DNA from: Schoenoplectus triqueter
Taxonomy: Eukaryota; Streptophyta; Magnoliopsida; Poales; Cyperaceae
DNA: 44,245 nt
Assembly (NCBI GenBank): GCA_964058805.1
Contig: CAXKVV010001127.1
Coordinates: 1-44,245, forward strand
Direction of reading: 5' to 3'
In this document: piece by piece, positions 22,166 through 32,165 of the stretch
How the letters are laid out: every line of letters starts with the position of its first letter
How positions within the stretch are numbered: the stretch's first letter is position 1
Program-made: the position numbers and the translations under genes
Notes under the pieces: model-generated
What the model saw: only the letters and a program-made list of their open reading frames with translations
Told to the model about the DNA's origin: nothing
Databases searched by the model: none

Positions 22166-23103
22166 CTCGCTTGCAGTTCCTCATGGATGATTTGGACTTC
22201 ACTTTTGATGAGTTTAATTCTGGCCTTATCATCTCCAGAATGGTTTCTGATTCAATATTCAAAGGGGCTGTAACTGCATTTTCTGATGAATATGATGAGA
22301 AGTTAACATCCAAAGAGAATGAGATAAAAGATCTATCCGAAGAATTGGAGAACCGTAAAATGTAGATACATAACCTGACCAAGGTTTTGCAGCGTCAGAG
22401 TTTCTGGAAGAAGAGTTGATGAAGAAATGGTGTTACGAGTTGACAGTGATTAAAGATCAGTTGGTCGTTATTTTGGAGCTTTTCCCTTCGTCGAAGCTGG
22501 GTGCCCACATTACGAATACAGGGGCAGATGTTAAGGTAGCAGTTACAAGTTCAGAAGAGCGCATCGAAGAGATTTATAGTGGCTTGTTGCATTTGGATAG
22601 CATGAAAAGCAAGGATCTGATCAGTTATTTCAAAGAATAAATAACAAAAATGAAACGAGATCATGATTCATTGGTGCAACGAAAAGACTGAAGAGGTTTT
22701 TGTTCTAAAAAGAGCTCTTAAAAGATAAGGGTTCACTAAATCCTTTACAGTCTGAAAATTTGAGAATTTTTTTTTTCTAAACTCGTTGCAGAGTGAGGGG
22801 ATTTTGTCAGAAAAGGAGTCACGTGCAACTCGTGTGAGTGAAAACCATAATAATTTGAGTTTAGCCAACGAGCAAGAGGTGAAAATCTCAGCTTTCGAAG
22901 TAGAAAATAAACGGTTGAGAAATATAGTTGCTGAGAAAGAGAAGGAATGTAAGGTGAATGATTTGTTTCATTTGTATTTCGAGGAGAATATTTTAATAGA
23001 ATCTGAGATTAGAGAAGAGGTTAAAGCAATTGTTTTAAGAGAGATGGTTGAAGAGTTTGGAGGCAAAATCAGGGAGATATATCTCGTTTTTTTTTTAATG
23101 TAG
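22166..23103 (+). pseudogene. broken coiled-coil gene, WPP-domain-associated-protein-like (5' part)
   Basis: After an acceptor-like TTGCAG, the frame reads MDDLDFTFDEFNSGLIISRM, VSDSIFKGAV and KENEIKDLSEELE. A TAG stop falls at 22363-22365, and a frameshift follows near 22400. The next frame (about 22400-22637) has EELMKKWCYELTVIKDQLVV, SSEERIEEIYSGLLHLDSMK and a stop. The last block (22786-23103) has LSLANEQEVKISAFEVENKR, then EIREEVKAIVLREMVEEF. A domain start of the type LD...N..L..SRMVSDS..KG.V followed by heptad-rich Lys/Glu sequence is what I recall for the plant WPP-domain-associated protein family, a coiled-coil partner of nuclear-envelope WPP proteins. At least two stops and two shifts make it non-functional. 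Confidence 0.65.
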
Positions 23104-23230
23104 TAAGTCTATTATTAATTTTCATTAAGAAATCCGTGAAGTATAAATATATCCACAAACACAAATAAAGTAAACTAAAAGAAAAATGTCAGATTGATTT
23201 ATCCGAGCTCATCATGGAAGTCCGAAAGGC

Positions 23231-23624
23231 CAGATTTTTTATATATAATAATTACATTAATCATATTATTAATAATAAGAGTGATAAAAATAAAATTTTA
23301 AATCTACGAATAGCAACAGTAGCGTGAAGCAAACGCGCCACTGTCAATGGTGTTTTTATTGAAACGCACTACTGCGAGTGGCGTATTTGTCTCCTACAAA
23401 TAGCAACCGCGCAGATAGATACATGCGCGTGTATTTATAGTGATCAAAACCCCATTTTTTAGGCAAACGCGTTACTGTCAGTGGTGCGTTTACACAAAGA
23501 CGCCTTTGACAGTGGCGCTTTTGCTCCGCGTCACTGACAGTGGCGCGCTGTCATTCGTAGATTTAAAGTGTTATTTTTATCACTATTATTATTAATAATA
23601 TAATTATTATATATAAAAAATCTA
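23231..23624. mobile_element. small MULE, same family as 7090-8968
   Basis: The 394-bp element has ends CAGATTTTTTATATATAATA and its near complement. The TIR shares AAGAGTGATAAAAATAAAAT, AAATCTACGAATAG and the GCGCCACTG region with the 1.88-kb MULE. Flanks CCGAAAGGC (23222-23230) and TCGAAAGCC (23625-23633) match at 7 of 9. The centre is mostly palindromes such as GCGCCACTGTCAATGGTGT and GCGTCACTGACAGTGGCGC. Confidence 0.8.
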
Positions 23625-23633
23625 TCGAAAGCC

Positions 23634-24660
23634 TACAAGGAGTCGGTGCATATAGGGCTGTGATGGACTAAGCCGAAGTAGATCTGAACCAAAACGGTAC
23701 GAGGGTGGTGTTGGAATCGAAGACATCCGATATCAATTAATATGTTGGACTATATATAAATAATTGTGTTTTTTTACTGTCATTAATTAAATAATGTCAA
23801 AAGATAAGTTATTAAATTTGGTTAAATGTATTGTACATTTGTTGGTATTTTCTACGTATTTCAATTAGGATTTGAAACCAAAAACATATAAAAATAATAA
23901 ATAATTATTATAATTGTTGACAAACTGATTATAATTAATTGCTAAAAATATATGTTGTAATTTCTGAACATATAAGGTATATAAATAAAAATTATGAATT
24001 TATTTCAGAAAATTAATTTTGGACTGTAGCAAATTCGTAATTATGAAAATAATCAATTGAGAAAATCTGAAAATTCTGAAGTCTTGTGTTGAAAAATAGA
24101 ATATAGATCATGTATTTAAGAGGCTGAGTCTTTACTGTTTCACATCATTTTCACTAGTTATCTTGTTTTATTGAAAGAAAATATATTTTGCTCGTTATTC
24201 GGTAAGTTCAGAGAAAAATATTGCATTTGTGAAGCTTTGAAAGGGCTTGATTGTCATATCAACTCGAACTAGGAATCTGTGCGTGCGCCAACTTTCTACA
24301 TTGATTTCTTCGATTCCGATTAAGTATCGGATGGCGGAAGGCGTGAAAGTTTGATGTGCTATTATTTTATTTATTGTAGGAGTAGATTTTGGTTAGGGTT
24401 TAAAGTTATCAAAAAAACTTATAAATAAATCCAACAACCCTATTATCATTATGAAAGGAAAAAGAGTGTGGCCCACCCAGCCAAAAAGGAAAAAAAAGAG
24501 AAGAGAAAAGTAGTAATGGGTCTTGATTGAAGATGGTGCTTGCAAGCGGTCATCCCGATGGGTGGTGATAGATTTGCAATGGGTGTCAGATCTAGGATTT
24601 GAACACTGTTGAGATTCGAGAGTGGGTAAGGGTGGCGATAAACCAGAGGATTTAGATACC
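23634..24660. other. spacer, possible LTR relic
   Basis: AT-rich with no gene. Around 24115-24340 a TATA-like GTATTTAAGAGGCTGAGTC is followed by a leader-like stretch, the layout of an LTR promoter, but no LTR borders, primer-binding site or coding domains were found. Unresolved. Confidence 0.35.
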
Positions 24661-24664
24661 GTAG

Positions 24665-25020
24665 ATTTGCTCTCTCTCTCTATATATATATATAGAGAGA
24701 GAGAGAGTGTGTGTGTGTTTGGCTATGGTGCTATGCATAACACGGATGACCTGTGTGTTACAAATCGTTTCTCTATCTTCAAAGTTTAAATAGTCGATCT
24801 GACCAGTCAAAATATTTTTCATATGAAAATGTAGTTGGGGATCAAATTTTATATTTTTTAGATTTTTTTTACTATTTTTTAAGATAGTAAGAAAAACACT
24901 TGATTTAATTATTATGAGCAATTCAAAAGACTCATTTTCTAGCTATCTTAAAAAATAGTAAAAAAATCCTAAAAAATACAAATTTGTTCTCCAACTACAT
25001 TTTCATATGAAAAATATTTT
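24665..25020. mobile_element. hairpin MITE, family A (copy 2, right end lost)
   Basis: A palindromic (CT)n(TA)n(AG)n tract (24669-24712) precedes GTTTGGCTATGGTGCTATGC, AACACGGATGACCTGTGTG and the arm GTTGGGGATCAAATTTTATA. The complementary arm ATTTGTTCTCCAACTACATT follows the loop but stops near 25020, so the last 80 or so bases of the right end are missing. It is closest to the copy at 36862-37253. Confidence 0.75.
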
Positions 25021-25149
25021 TTTAGATTTGTGTTTGTTTACCCTTGAAAAATTTCAAGGATGAATAGATGAATAAATGAAAATAAATTGATGATTAATGA
25101 TAAATCATAAAAAGAAGGAAGGAGAGAAAGCAATGAAAGATGGCCCACT

Positions 25150-25620
25150 AATCAGAAGAGGTCGCTGCTTAACCCCGGAATGAATTCATTAGTCTCACAA
25201 TGGAATGTTGGGCATGAAGTGAAGGATATAAATACCCCACTATCCTCTATCTACTCAGCATGAGTGACAACCGAGAAGATCGAGGGAGAGAGGAGATCTC
25301 TCGGGTGTCACCATGTGATTATATCTTTTCTGACAAGTGGGACCCACATGGCAGTCCCTTATGAGCAGCTCCAATGACATGGACCTAACCTATTTTGCTA
25401 AGAAAACTAATCAACCCGGAACAGAGGTTAAACATTAATCCCACAATGAAATATTAGGGTGAAAGACGAGGATATAAATACCCCACCACCTCCTACTCAT
25501 TCGAGGTGGCTGACCCTCGGGAGATTTCAGAGAGAGAAAATCTCCTGATGGGTCAGCCATTTGATTATATTTCCTCTGACAAGTGGGACCCACCTGGCAG
25601 TCCCTTGTAGATGAACCTAA
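25150..25620. repeat. two diverged direct copies of a ~250-bp unit
   Basis: Bases 25150-25370 and 25410-25615 share order and sequence: CCCGGAA, CACAATG(G)AA, GGATATAAATACCCCAC, GGAGA...CTC, ATTTGATTATAT and then CTGACAAGTGGGACCCAC with TGGCAGTCCCTT. Both carry a perfect TATAAATA box. A third fragment (ACTGACAGGTGGACCCCAC at about 25662) extends the series. Confidence 0.75.
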
Positions 25621-26490
25621 CAACATAGCCTATCTGATGAGTCACTCATGTGACCATTTTTCACTGACAGGTGGACCCCACACCTCAGTGACCTATTAAA
25701 GGAGTCAGAGTTGAACCCTTAAAAAATCTGCCCTTGGAGCTAACCCTAGAAAGGAGCTGAAGCAGTATAATCCCTATGCTACATGAAATGATGTCAATGC
25801 CAAGCTAGCATTATGATGCAACTAGTCATGAGAAATTCCAAATGTGATTTTGCTTTCAAGGCTGACCTGGTGCCAAAGCTGCAAGCAACCACCTAACCAT
25901 GCTTTGATTTGTGTCAATTACTGATAAGTAGTCAGTTCTCTGACCAAGTCACCCTCATGTTAAGGGATTGAAAGTCAATTTCACAAGACTGATCAGGTGC
26001 CAAAGCTGGGAGCAACCATCTGATCAAGTCTAGATTTGTATCAACTGTTGACATGTAATCAACTATTGATCAGATCAAACCCTAATGGATATCAATATAA
26101 GTCTAATTGGTATTTAGTTAGGGTGGTTTCTGCAAGAGAGAGATAATTGGCAGAGACACTGAGCTACAATTGAGATCTGGAATTAATTCAGAAGAAATAA
26201 TAAGGTTTATTTGATAAAAGAATTTTTTTAATTCAGAGAAGGAGGGGTAAAAATGGAATTAAAAATTACAGGGGTGATCATAATGATTTTAGGGATTTTT
26301 GGTGAAATTTTCATGATTTTTGGATAAGTGGAGCTATTAAAATAAATTCAGGGAAGATAAAAGCAGAATAAATGGATTAATCAAAGGCTGAGATTTGATC
26401 AGAGCAACTCTGGGTACAAATTGGAGATAGTAACAGCTCTGGGTACAAACTGGGTGCAAGAAACACAGAAGGAATAAAATAAGCGAAGAG
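25621..26490. other. non-coding repeat-derived DNA
   Basis: Mixed-composition DNA with no long frame. Two related segments, CTGACCTGGTGCCAAAGCTG (25861) and CTGATCAGGTGCCAAAGCTG (about 25990), are about 129 bp apart, each followed by GCAACCA(C/T)CT. This points to an internal direct duplication. Confidence 0.5.
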
Positions 26491-26499
26491 AGAGGGTGT

Positions 26500-26723
26500 G
26501 CCACGTGGCAGCCTCTCATTGGGCCATGTCAGCAAGTGGGCCCCACCCTGGTATGAGTCACTGACAGGTGGGCCCCACCTTAGTGCCACGTGGCAGACAG
26601 CCAGTGGGCCACCTCACCACCCTAGTGCCACATGGCATTACACCACAGGGCCACTTCACCCAACCCCATGCCACATGGCACAGCCAGAGTAGGCCATCTC
26701 ACCCAGCCCTGTGCCACATGGCA
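26500..26723. repeat. periodic G-box-like palindromes (TGCCAC(G/A)TGGCA), ~43-bp units
   Basis: GCCACGTGGCA or GCCACATGGCA starts at 26500, 26585, 26627, 26670 and 26713. The last four are 42-43 bp apart, and the first gap is twice that. Between them stand GTGGGCCCCACC-type palindromes (TCP/site II-like) and GGCCACCTCACC spacers. The GC content is far above that of the neighbouring DNA. Open frames through it (26377-26762 on both strands) are a by-product of the repetition. Confidence 0.8.
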
Positions 26724-26759
26724 CCATACCATAAGGCCACCTCAGCATCAGTTAGTGAA

Positions 26760-29230
26760 TAATCAGAGATAAAAGGAAGGTGATTAAACTAATGAGCCAA
26801 TCATAACATGCCATATCATATCAATTAACCCTAATCATGCACTAATCAATCATTAATCCATTACTATGAGCCTAGACTCAGTAATCCTACAGACGGGGCC
26901 CATTGTCAGATCTATGAACCTATGGTGCATAAGCAAACTACAAACCAGTTCTATGTGGAAACATCTGCGGAGATTTAAATTTAAAATAAAAAGAAGTATG
27001 TACCTGGCGCACTCTGCACCTTCTTTCTTCTTTGCCTCGGCTCACGTACGCCAGGCGCAGGCGCTGAAGGGCCCGCTCCCTCCTTCCTCTCTCTCCTTCT
27101 CTTCTTCTTCCTCGCGATAACAGAAGAGTTCGAAGGCGCCATCAATGGAGATCGCACAAAGGGTTGAACTTCAGATCGATTGTTTCTAGATTCAATTAAA
27201 ACATGAAAAGGAGATCATGTATATCCAGTTAGGCCTTGGATTAATGAAACATATAGAGAGAAATAGCAAGAAGTAATACCTCGGGTCAAAACTTTGAACT
27301 TGCCAATTGAAGCTTGGAACTTGCAATTAATGGCTGGGAGAGCTTCTAGGACCTCAGGCGATGGTGTTAGAATGATAATTGGGAAGAATTGAAGGCTGGA
27401 TGTAAGAGTTGCACCAACTCACAATTCGGCCTAGAGGTGAGTTGATCAAACACTGTGATGGAGCTTGCAAATCGACTAGGTAAGAGCACAAGGAGTTGCC
27501 TGACACTGAATTGATGATGATGAAGTCTTGAGACAGAAGAAACAAGCAAGGAACTGGGATGAAAACTTGAAACTTGATTATGGCTTGTAATGGAAGAGAA
27601 GATGTGAATTGAGATCAATTCTGTAAAATGGAGCTGAGGGAGCATTCTAGCAGCTTATATAGGCATAGTATGAGGTCTGGAAAGATCTAGAAGGGGCTAG
27701 AGAGGCTTGCAAGAGTATGGGAACCGAATAGTGGCAAATCAGCAAATAAAATGAAGTTGTAACTGCCTCTAGGCAGTTACACATGAGCTGGGCAATAGAA
27801 ACTCGGTTCAGTGAACCATAGGGTATACAAGGAAGCAGTTAGAGTGAAGAGTATGATGCACCATGTGCAATTGAATTGAGATGGTCAAAATCGGTCAAAC
27901 CAATGGATTTCTATATAAACCCTTAGCCAGTGGATAGAACCAAGAACCAGAGGCATACACACGACCCTTAGAGCATCTGTAAGATCCCTGAGAAGCTTAG
28001 AGAGCAAGTGAGAAGCTAGAAGGCCAATTGATCTTAACAAGTGTTGAGAACTTGGCAAACAACCATCCCTTTCCACTATTATCAACTAATTCAAGGAGAT
28101 AGAACTACAGAGAAGAAAGACAGGTGAGTATGATTGATGAGAATTGAGAATTTGAGATGTAATTACATCTGTCTTCGATCAATTCCAATAGAATTCGGTA
28201 CTGTTATCAATTATTTGCAATTTTCTTTTGATTTTGTCGAATTTCTTTGAATTCTTTGATTAAATCATTTCTAACACTGTCGCCTTGCTAGTTAAATGGA
28301 TTCTTTGATGATTATTCACTTCTTTTCTGATTGATATGGGTGATTGGCGCTGGAATTGCGATTATCAGAAAACCAGTCGAAGGCCAAGCTGCCTCCTGGT
28401 TCATTATTGCAATATTTGATTGATCGAAGGTCATTGACCTCTCAATCTTTATGTTTCTAAGCAATTGTTTCAAGATTTCAGCTTTAAATCGATTAATTGA
28501 TTTGAATTCTTGAAATCTGTTGCTACGATCCAAGCTGATGCAGCAATTACACATCCAAATGCTATAATCAGTTAAATTAATTGCTTGGATTAGTGTATAC
28601 TGCATAGGCGATGAGCTGTATAGCCTAAAGATCAAAGAAATCTGGACAATTGCTTAGAAATGTAATGATTGGTATTGAATTCATAATCGGTACTGAATGG
28701 TACTATGGTACACTTTGAATAGAAGAAGTATAAACCAATTTGAGTGATCTTGATCATGCTAGAATGCATCAACATACATACACGACGTGAATTGAGTGCT
28801 CAATTGATGGAAACAACAGCTAATTGTATTGAATTTGTGAAATCCGAGATTCGGTACCGGATGATATCAACTAGTTCTATTCGACGCTAGTGTATTACAT
28901 AATTCACCGTATAGATCATAAATTGTGCACTATAGAAAGATTCTCCATGATGAGACGATGCTGGGGCAGTCGCCTGATCGGAATGAGGTGGCCCCAGTCG
29001 CCGGCGATGTCGTTAGCGCGAATCTTGAAGGAGTTGTTGACTGGAGAGTCAGATAATCGCAGCGGCACGGATATTAAAGCAAGCGTGTGAATCTTGAAGA
29101 GGTTGAACGATTCAGATAAAACGCTGTGTTAAATAAAGATATGAATATGAATCTGGGCCGTCCATCTAATATAACTCAATCTTGAAACATATCCGGCGGC
29201 CCAAATGAGAATAAAATTATATGAAAAATG
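26760..29230. other. repeat-derived region with two divergent TATA-like starts
   Basis: A TATATAAG-type box (CTTATATAGGC at 27654-27663) reads toward the minus strand and is followed by a leader-like sequence. TTCTATATAAACCCTTAGCC (27909) reads toward the plus strand and is followed by a leader with a good donor ACAG/GTGAGT near 28122. A minus-strand ATG near 27144 opens MAPSNSSVIARKKKRRRERK (about 53 codons). A GC-rich islet at 28930-29060 has minus-strand frame SPVNNSFKIRANDIAGDWGH. None is recognisable. LTR-type promoters of a decayed retroelement are the likeliest source. Confidence 0.35.
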
Positions 29231-30430
29231 TGCACTAATCTTGGTATAGATCTGGCGGCCCGGATTAGGCCCAATAATTAAATAATAACAGAACATTAAT
29301 TATATATAGTAAATAAATGATTTGAAAATGTTCTTGAACTCCAAATTAACTCAAATTTATTTCTAAAATTTCCTTATTTTTCATACTATTTTTCTATATA
29401 ATAATATTCCAGTTTTGAAAATATAATCATGTTAAAACAATTTAAAAGCAAAAGACATTACATATATTGATATATTTGACTTAGCTTTGACTTGTCATTT
29501 TAAATACTATAAAAATCCCAAAAATTCAAATAAAATCATGAATAATAGTTAGATATATTTTTCTGATTTTTCAAGTGATTTTTCATGAAATAATAATGAC
29601 AATAGTAATATGCCATAATAAATAATGAGATTAGCTATATTCTTTGATAAATAAAAAAATAAATAATAATAGATATTATGTTGATATTTTTTGTAAAAAG
29701 AATAATAAAAATAAATAGCACAAAATATAAAAAATATATATATGATAATAGATAGTAAATACATTTTCTTCTATAATAAAGAATGATAATATAGTTTGAT
29801 AATAAAATGAATTGCATTTCTTTTGTTATTTCTATACAAATATACAATAAAAATATTTTTGATGAATAAAATGCAATAAAATAATAGTTGTAATAAAAAT
29901 ATAATGAATTTCATCTCTTATGGCTATTTTCAACTAATAATAATAATAATAAAAAAAAAATCTTATACTTTTCTATAGATAATAAATAGAAGTAATAAAA
30001 AATATAATGAATAGTATAATAAATAAGATAGAATATTAATAATGATTTCTTTTTAGCTATTATAGATCTTAAAAATAAAAAAAAAAAGATAATAATAAAA
30101 ATAATATAGCTAACCATCTTTTGATAATGAATAATATTTCAACATAATGAAATATAATAATAAAATTCTATTACTTTGGCTATTATAAATATTTTAAAAA
30201 TACAAATAAAAATCATAGCCATTTTATTTTCCATTATTTTGTAAGTGATTTTCTACAAAATAAATAGAGTTTAGAAATAATAAAATAAAATTCTACTATT
30301 TTAGCTATTATAAAAATTCCAAAAATATAAATAAAATTCTAGTTAATAGCTAACCCATTTTCCTATTATTTTTGTAAATAATTTTTCTACATAGATAAAT
30401 AGAGTTTAAAAATAAAAATAAAAATAAAAA

Positions 30431-30462
<32 letters not shown>

Positions 30463-30535
30463 ATAAATTCATTTTTATAATAGAGATGATAATGGAAGAT
30501 ATTATGTAATAGGCTTTGTACATTTTGGAGATGAA
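29231..30535. other. extremely AT-rich non-coding tract
   Basis: About 1.3 kb of A/T with many AATAATAAA and TAAATAGAGTT words and an (AAT)n run at about 30430-30460. Related segments recur, such as TTTTAGCTATTATAAA followed by an A-rich stretch near 30055, 30175 and 30300 at about 120-bp spacing. Minus-strand frames full of Ile/Tyr/Phe are compositional artefacts. Confidence 0.6.
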
Positions 30536-31180
30536 CAAAAATGCTCACACAAGGAGTGTAGAGCCACATGAGAATGTTTGCACACATGATATAACCTTTA
30601 GAACGATTAGTCAGGACAAGAACATCTTGACGAAGGATAAATAAGGTTGCAACGGCAACATGAGAAGATATGTCGAGACAAGAACATCTTGACGTAGAAT
30701 GACTAAGGCTTTGATAGCAACATGAGAAGATATGTCGAGACAAGAACATCTTGACGTAGAATAACTAAGGCTTCGATAGCAACATGAGGAGATATGTCGA
30801 GACAAGAACATCTTGATGTTTGATGAAGAATAACCAGAGCTGCGACATTAACATGTAGATATATGTTGACTCTGAGGAAGAAGAACATTACGATGTCCTA
30901 GAGAGGTGACATCTTAATGACCCATTACCATGAGCAAGTAACTCATGACTAAGTACGCTCACACAAGGGGTGTAGGGCAACATAGCGATTTTGCACAAGT
31001 AATGCAACATGTAGGATGATTAGTCAAGACAAGAACATCTTGACGCTCGCTGAAGAATGACCAAAGCTACGACATCAGCATGGAGAGATATGTCGACTTT
31101 GAAGAAGAAGAACATTACGATGTCCGAGAGAAGTGACATCTTAATGACTCGGTGGCATGAACAAGTAATTCATGACCATT
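30536..31180. repeat. 62-bp tandem repeats within a ~417-bp duplication
   Basis: ACAAGAACATCTTGA starts at 30616, 30678, 30740 and 30802, exactly 62 bp apart. Each is followed by ACTAAGGCTT and CAACATGAGAAGATATGTCG. The word itself contains the palindrome CAAGA..TCTTG. The outer block CTCACACAAGGAGTGTAG...GATTAGTCAGGACAAGAACA (30543) recurs at 30960 with a single unit, and GAAGAAGAACATTACGATGT follows in both. This is a nested tandem and segmental duplication, without coding function. Confidence 0.88.
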
Positions 31181-31184
31181 TGAA

Positions 31185-31890
31185 CTAGCAAGACTGAACT
31201 CATCCGTCGATAAGTTTGTCTTCTGGCTCATCTTCCGAGATCGTGAGATTGAATCGTTCTGTAGTAGATTCATCCACAAAACAGTGAATGTGAACCGTTC
31301 TGTAGGTAAGTTCCTTCACTAACACATACCTCAATGTTGAACTGGCTCAGCGCTTCAGGTTTGACATTGTGCGTAACTGTGTTTCCTAGGTTTATGAATC
31401 GGCTTAGTGCTTCGAATTCATGATCTAGAAGATCGGTGAGAAGAAACACGTGGGCCATATCCACCCTTCTCTTGATTCACCAACCTCAAGATCAACCGGC
31501 TCAGTGCTTCGAGTTGTATTTTGTGTGATTGGTTGTTGACTAGTTAAGATTGAACCGTTCTGTAGTAGGTTTATCTTCTAGATCAACGGAGGTTGAGTCG
31601 TTCTGTAGTAGACTCACCTCAAGCCCCTCTGAAGAGATTAACCTGGTCTGTAGTAAGGTTATATCTCGAGGTGGCATAGACTGAACCGATCTGTTTGTAG
31701 GTTCGTCTTCCATAGGATTAAGTAAAGACTGAACCGATCTGTTTGTAGGTTCGTCTTCCATAGGATTAAGTAAAGACTGAACCGATCTGTTTGTAGGTTC
31801 GTCTTCCATAGGATTAAATAAAGACTGAACCGATCTGTTTGTAGGTTCGTCTTCCATGGACCCCTTTTTGTGAACCCAGACGACCACTTG
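31185..31890. repeat. GAACCG(T)TCTGTAGTAGGTT repeat field with a 48-bp tandem core
   Basis: Loose units containing TGAACCGTTCTGTAG or TGAATCGTTCTGTAG recur from 31240. At 31681, 31729, 31777 and 31825 they become exact 48-bp tandem copies (CTGAACCGATCTGTTTGTAG, then GTTCGTCTTCCAT and AGGATTAA). Because 48 is a multiple of three, two minus-strand frames stay open. One reads MEDEPTNRSVQSL(F/L)NP four times (31887-31540). I regard this as repeat DNA, probably from a retroelement spacer, rather than a gene. Confidence 0.85.
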
Positions 31891-31899
31891 ACCATCTTT

Positions 31900-32165
31900 T
31901 AACTATATTATTTGATTCTCTCTTTCAAAGATCCAGAGGTGCCTCGAGGTTAGTAGCCCAGGGTAATTAACGGTGGGGGCTTGCGCCCATCGGAATCTAC
32001 AAGAACTCACAATCACTAAAAAAACCCCTGAATGTGCATCCAAATATCTCTAAACGGCAGAACCGGCCGACACCCAGCAGATGCACGCTCGGGAGGGATC
32101 TCCGTGTCCTTCTTCCGCAAACCCATCGCCCAGCGGCGGCGCGCGAAAAAGGGTCGCACAGTGTT
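31900..32165. other. GC-rich islet of unknown origin
   Basis: Sharp rise in GC (GGTGGGGGCTTGCGCCCATC, CGCCCAGCGGCGGCGCGCG) between AT-rich flanks. On the minus strand an ATG at about 32128 opens MGLRKKDTEIPPERASAGCR and stops after about 36 codons. No family recognised. It may be the edge of an old insertion. Confidence 0.4.

Noticed and set aside
26377..26762. Overlapping proline/histidine-rich frames on both strands
   Set aside because: They arise from the periodic GCCACRTGGCA / GTGGGCCCCAC repeats, not from a coding exon.
29549..30538. Hydrophobic minus-strand frames resembling membrane proteins
   Set aside because: The Ile/Tyr/Phe strings follow from AAT/ATA-rich DNA; there is no helix periodicity or conserved motif.
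30612..31860. CRISPR-like array
   Set aside because: The whole 62-bp or 48-bp unit is conserved, with no unique spacers, and the genome is a plant nuclear one. These are ordinary tandem repeats.
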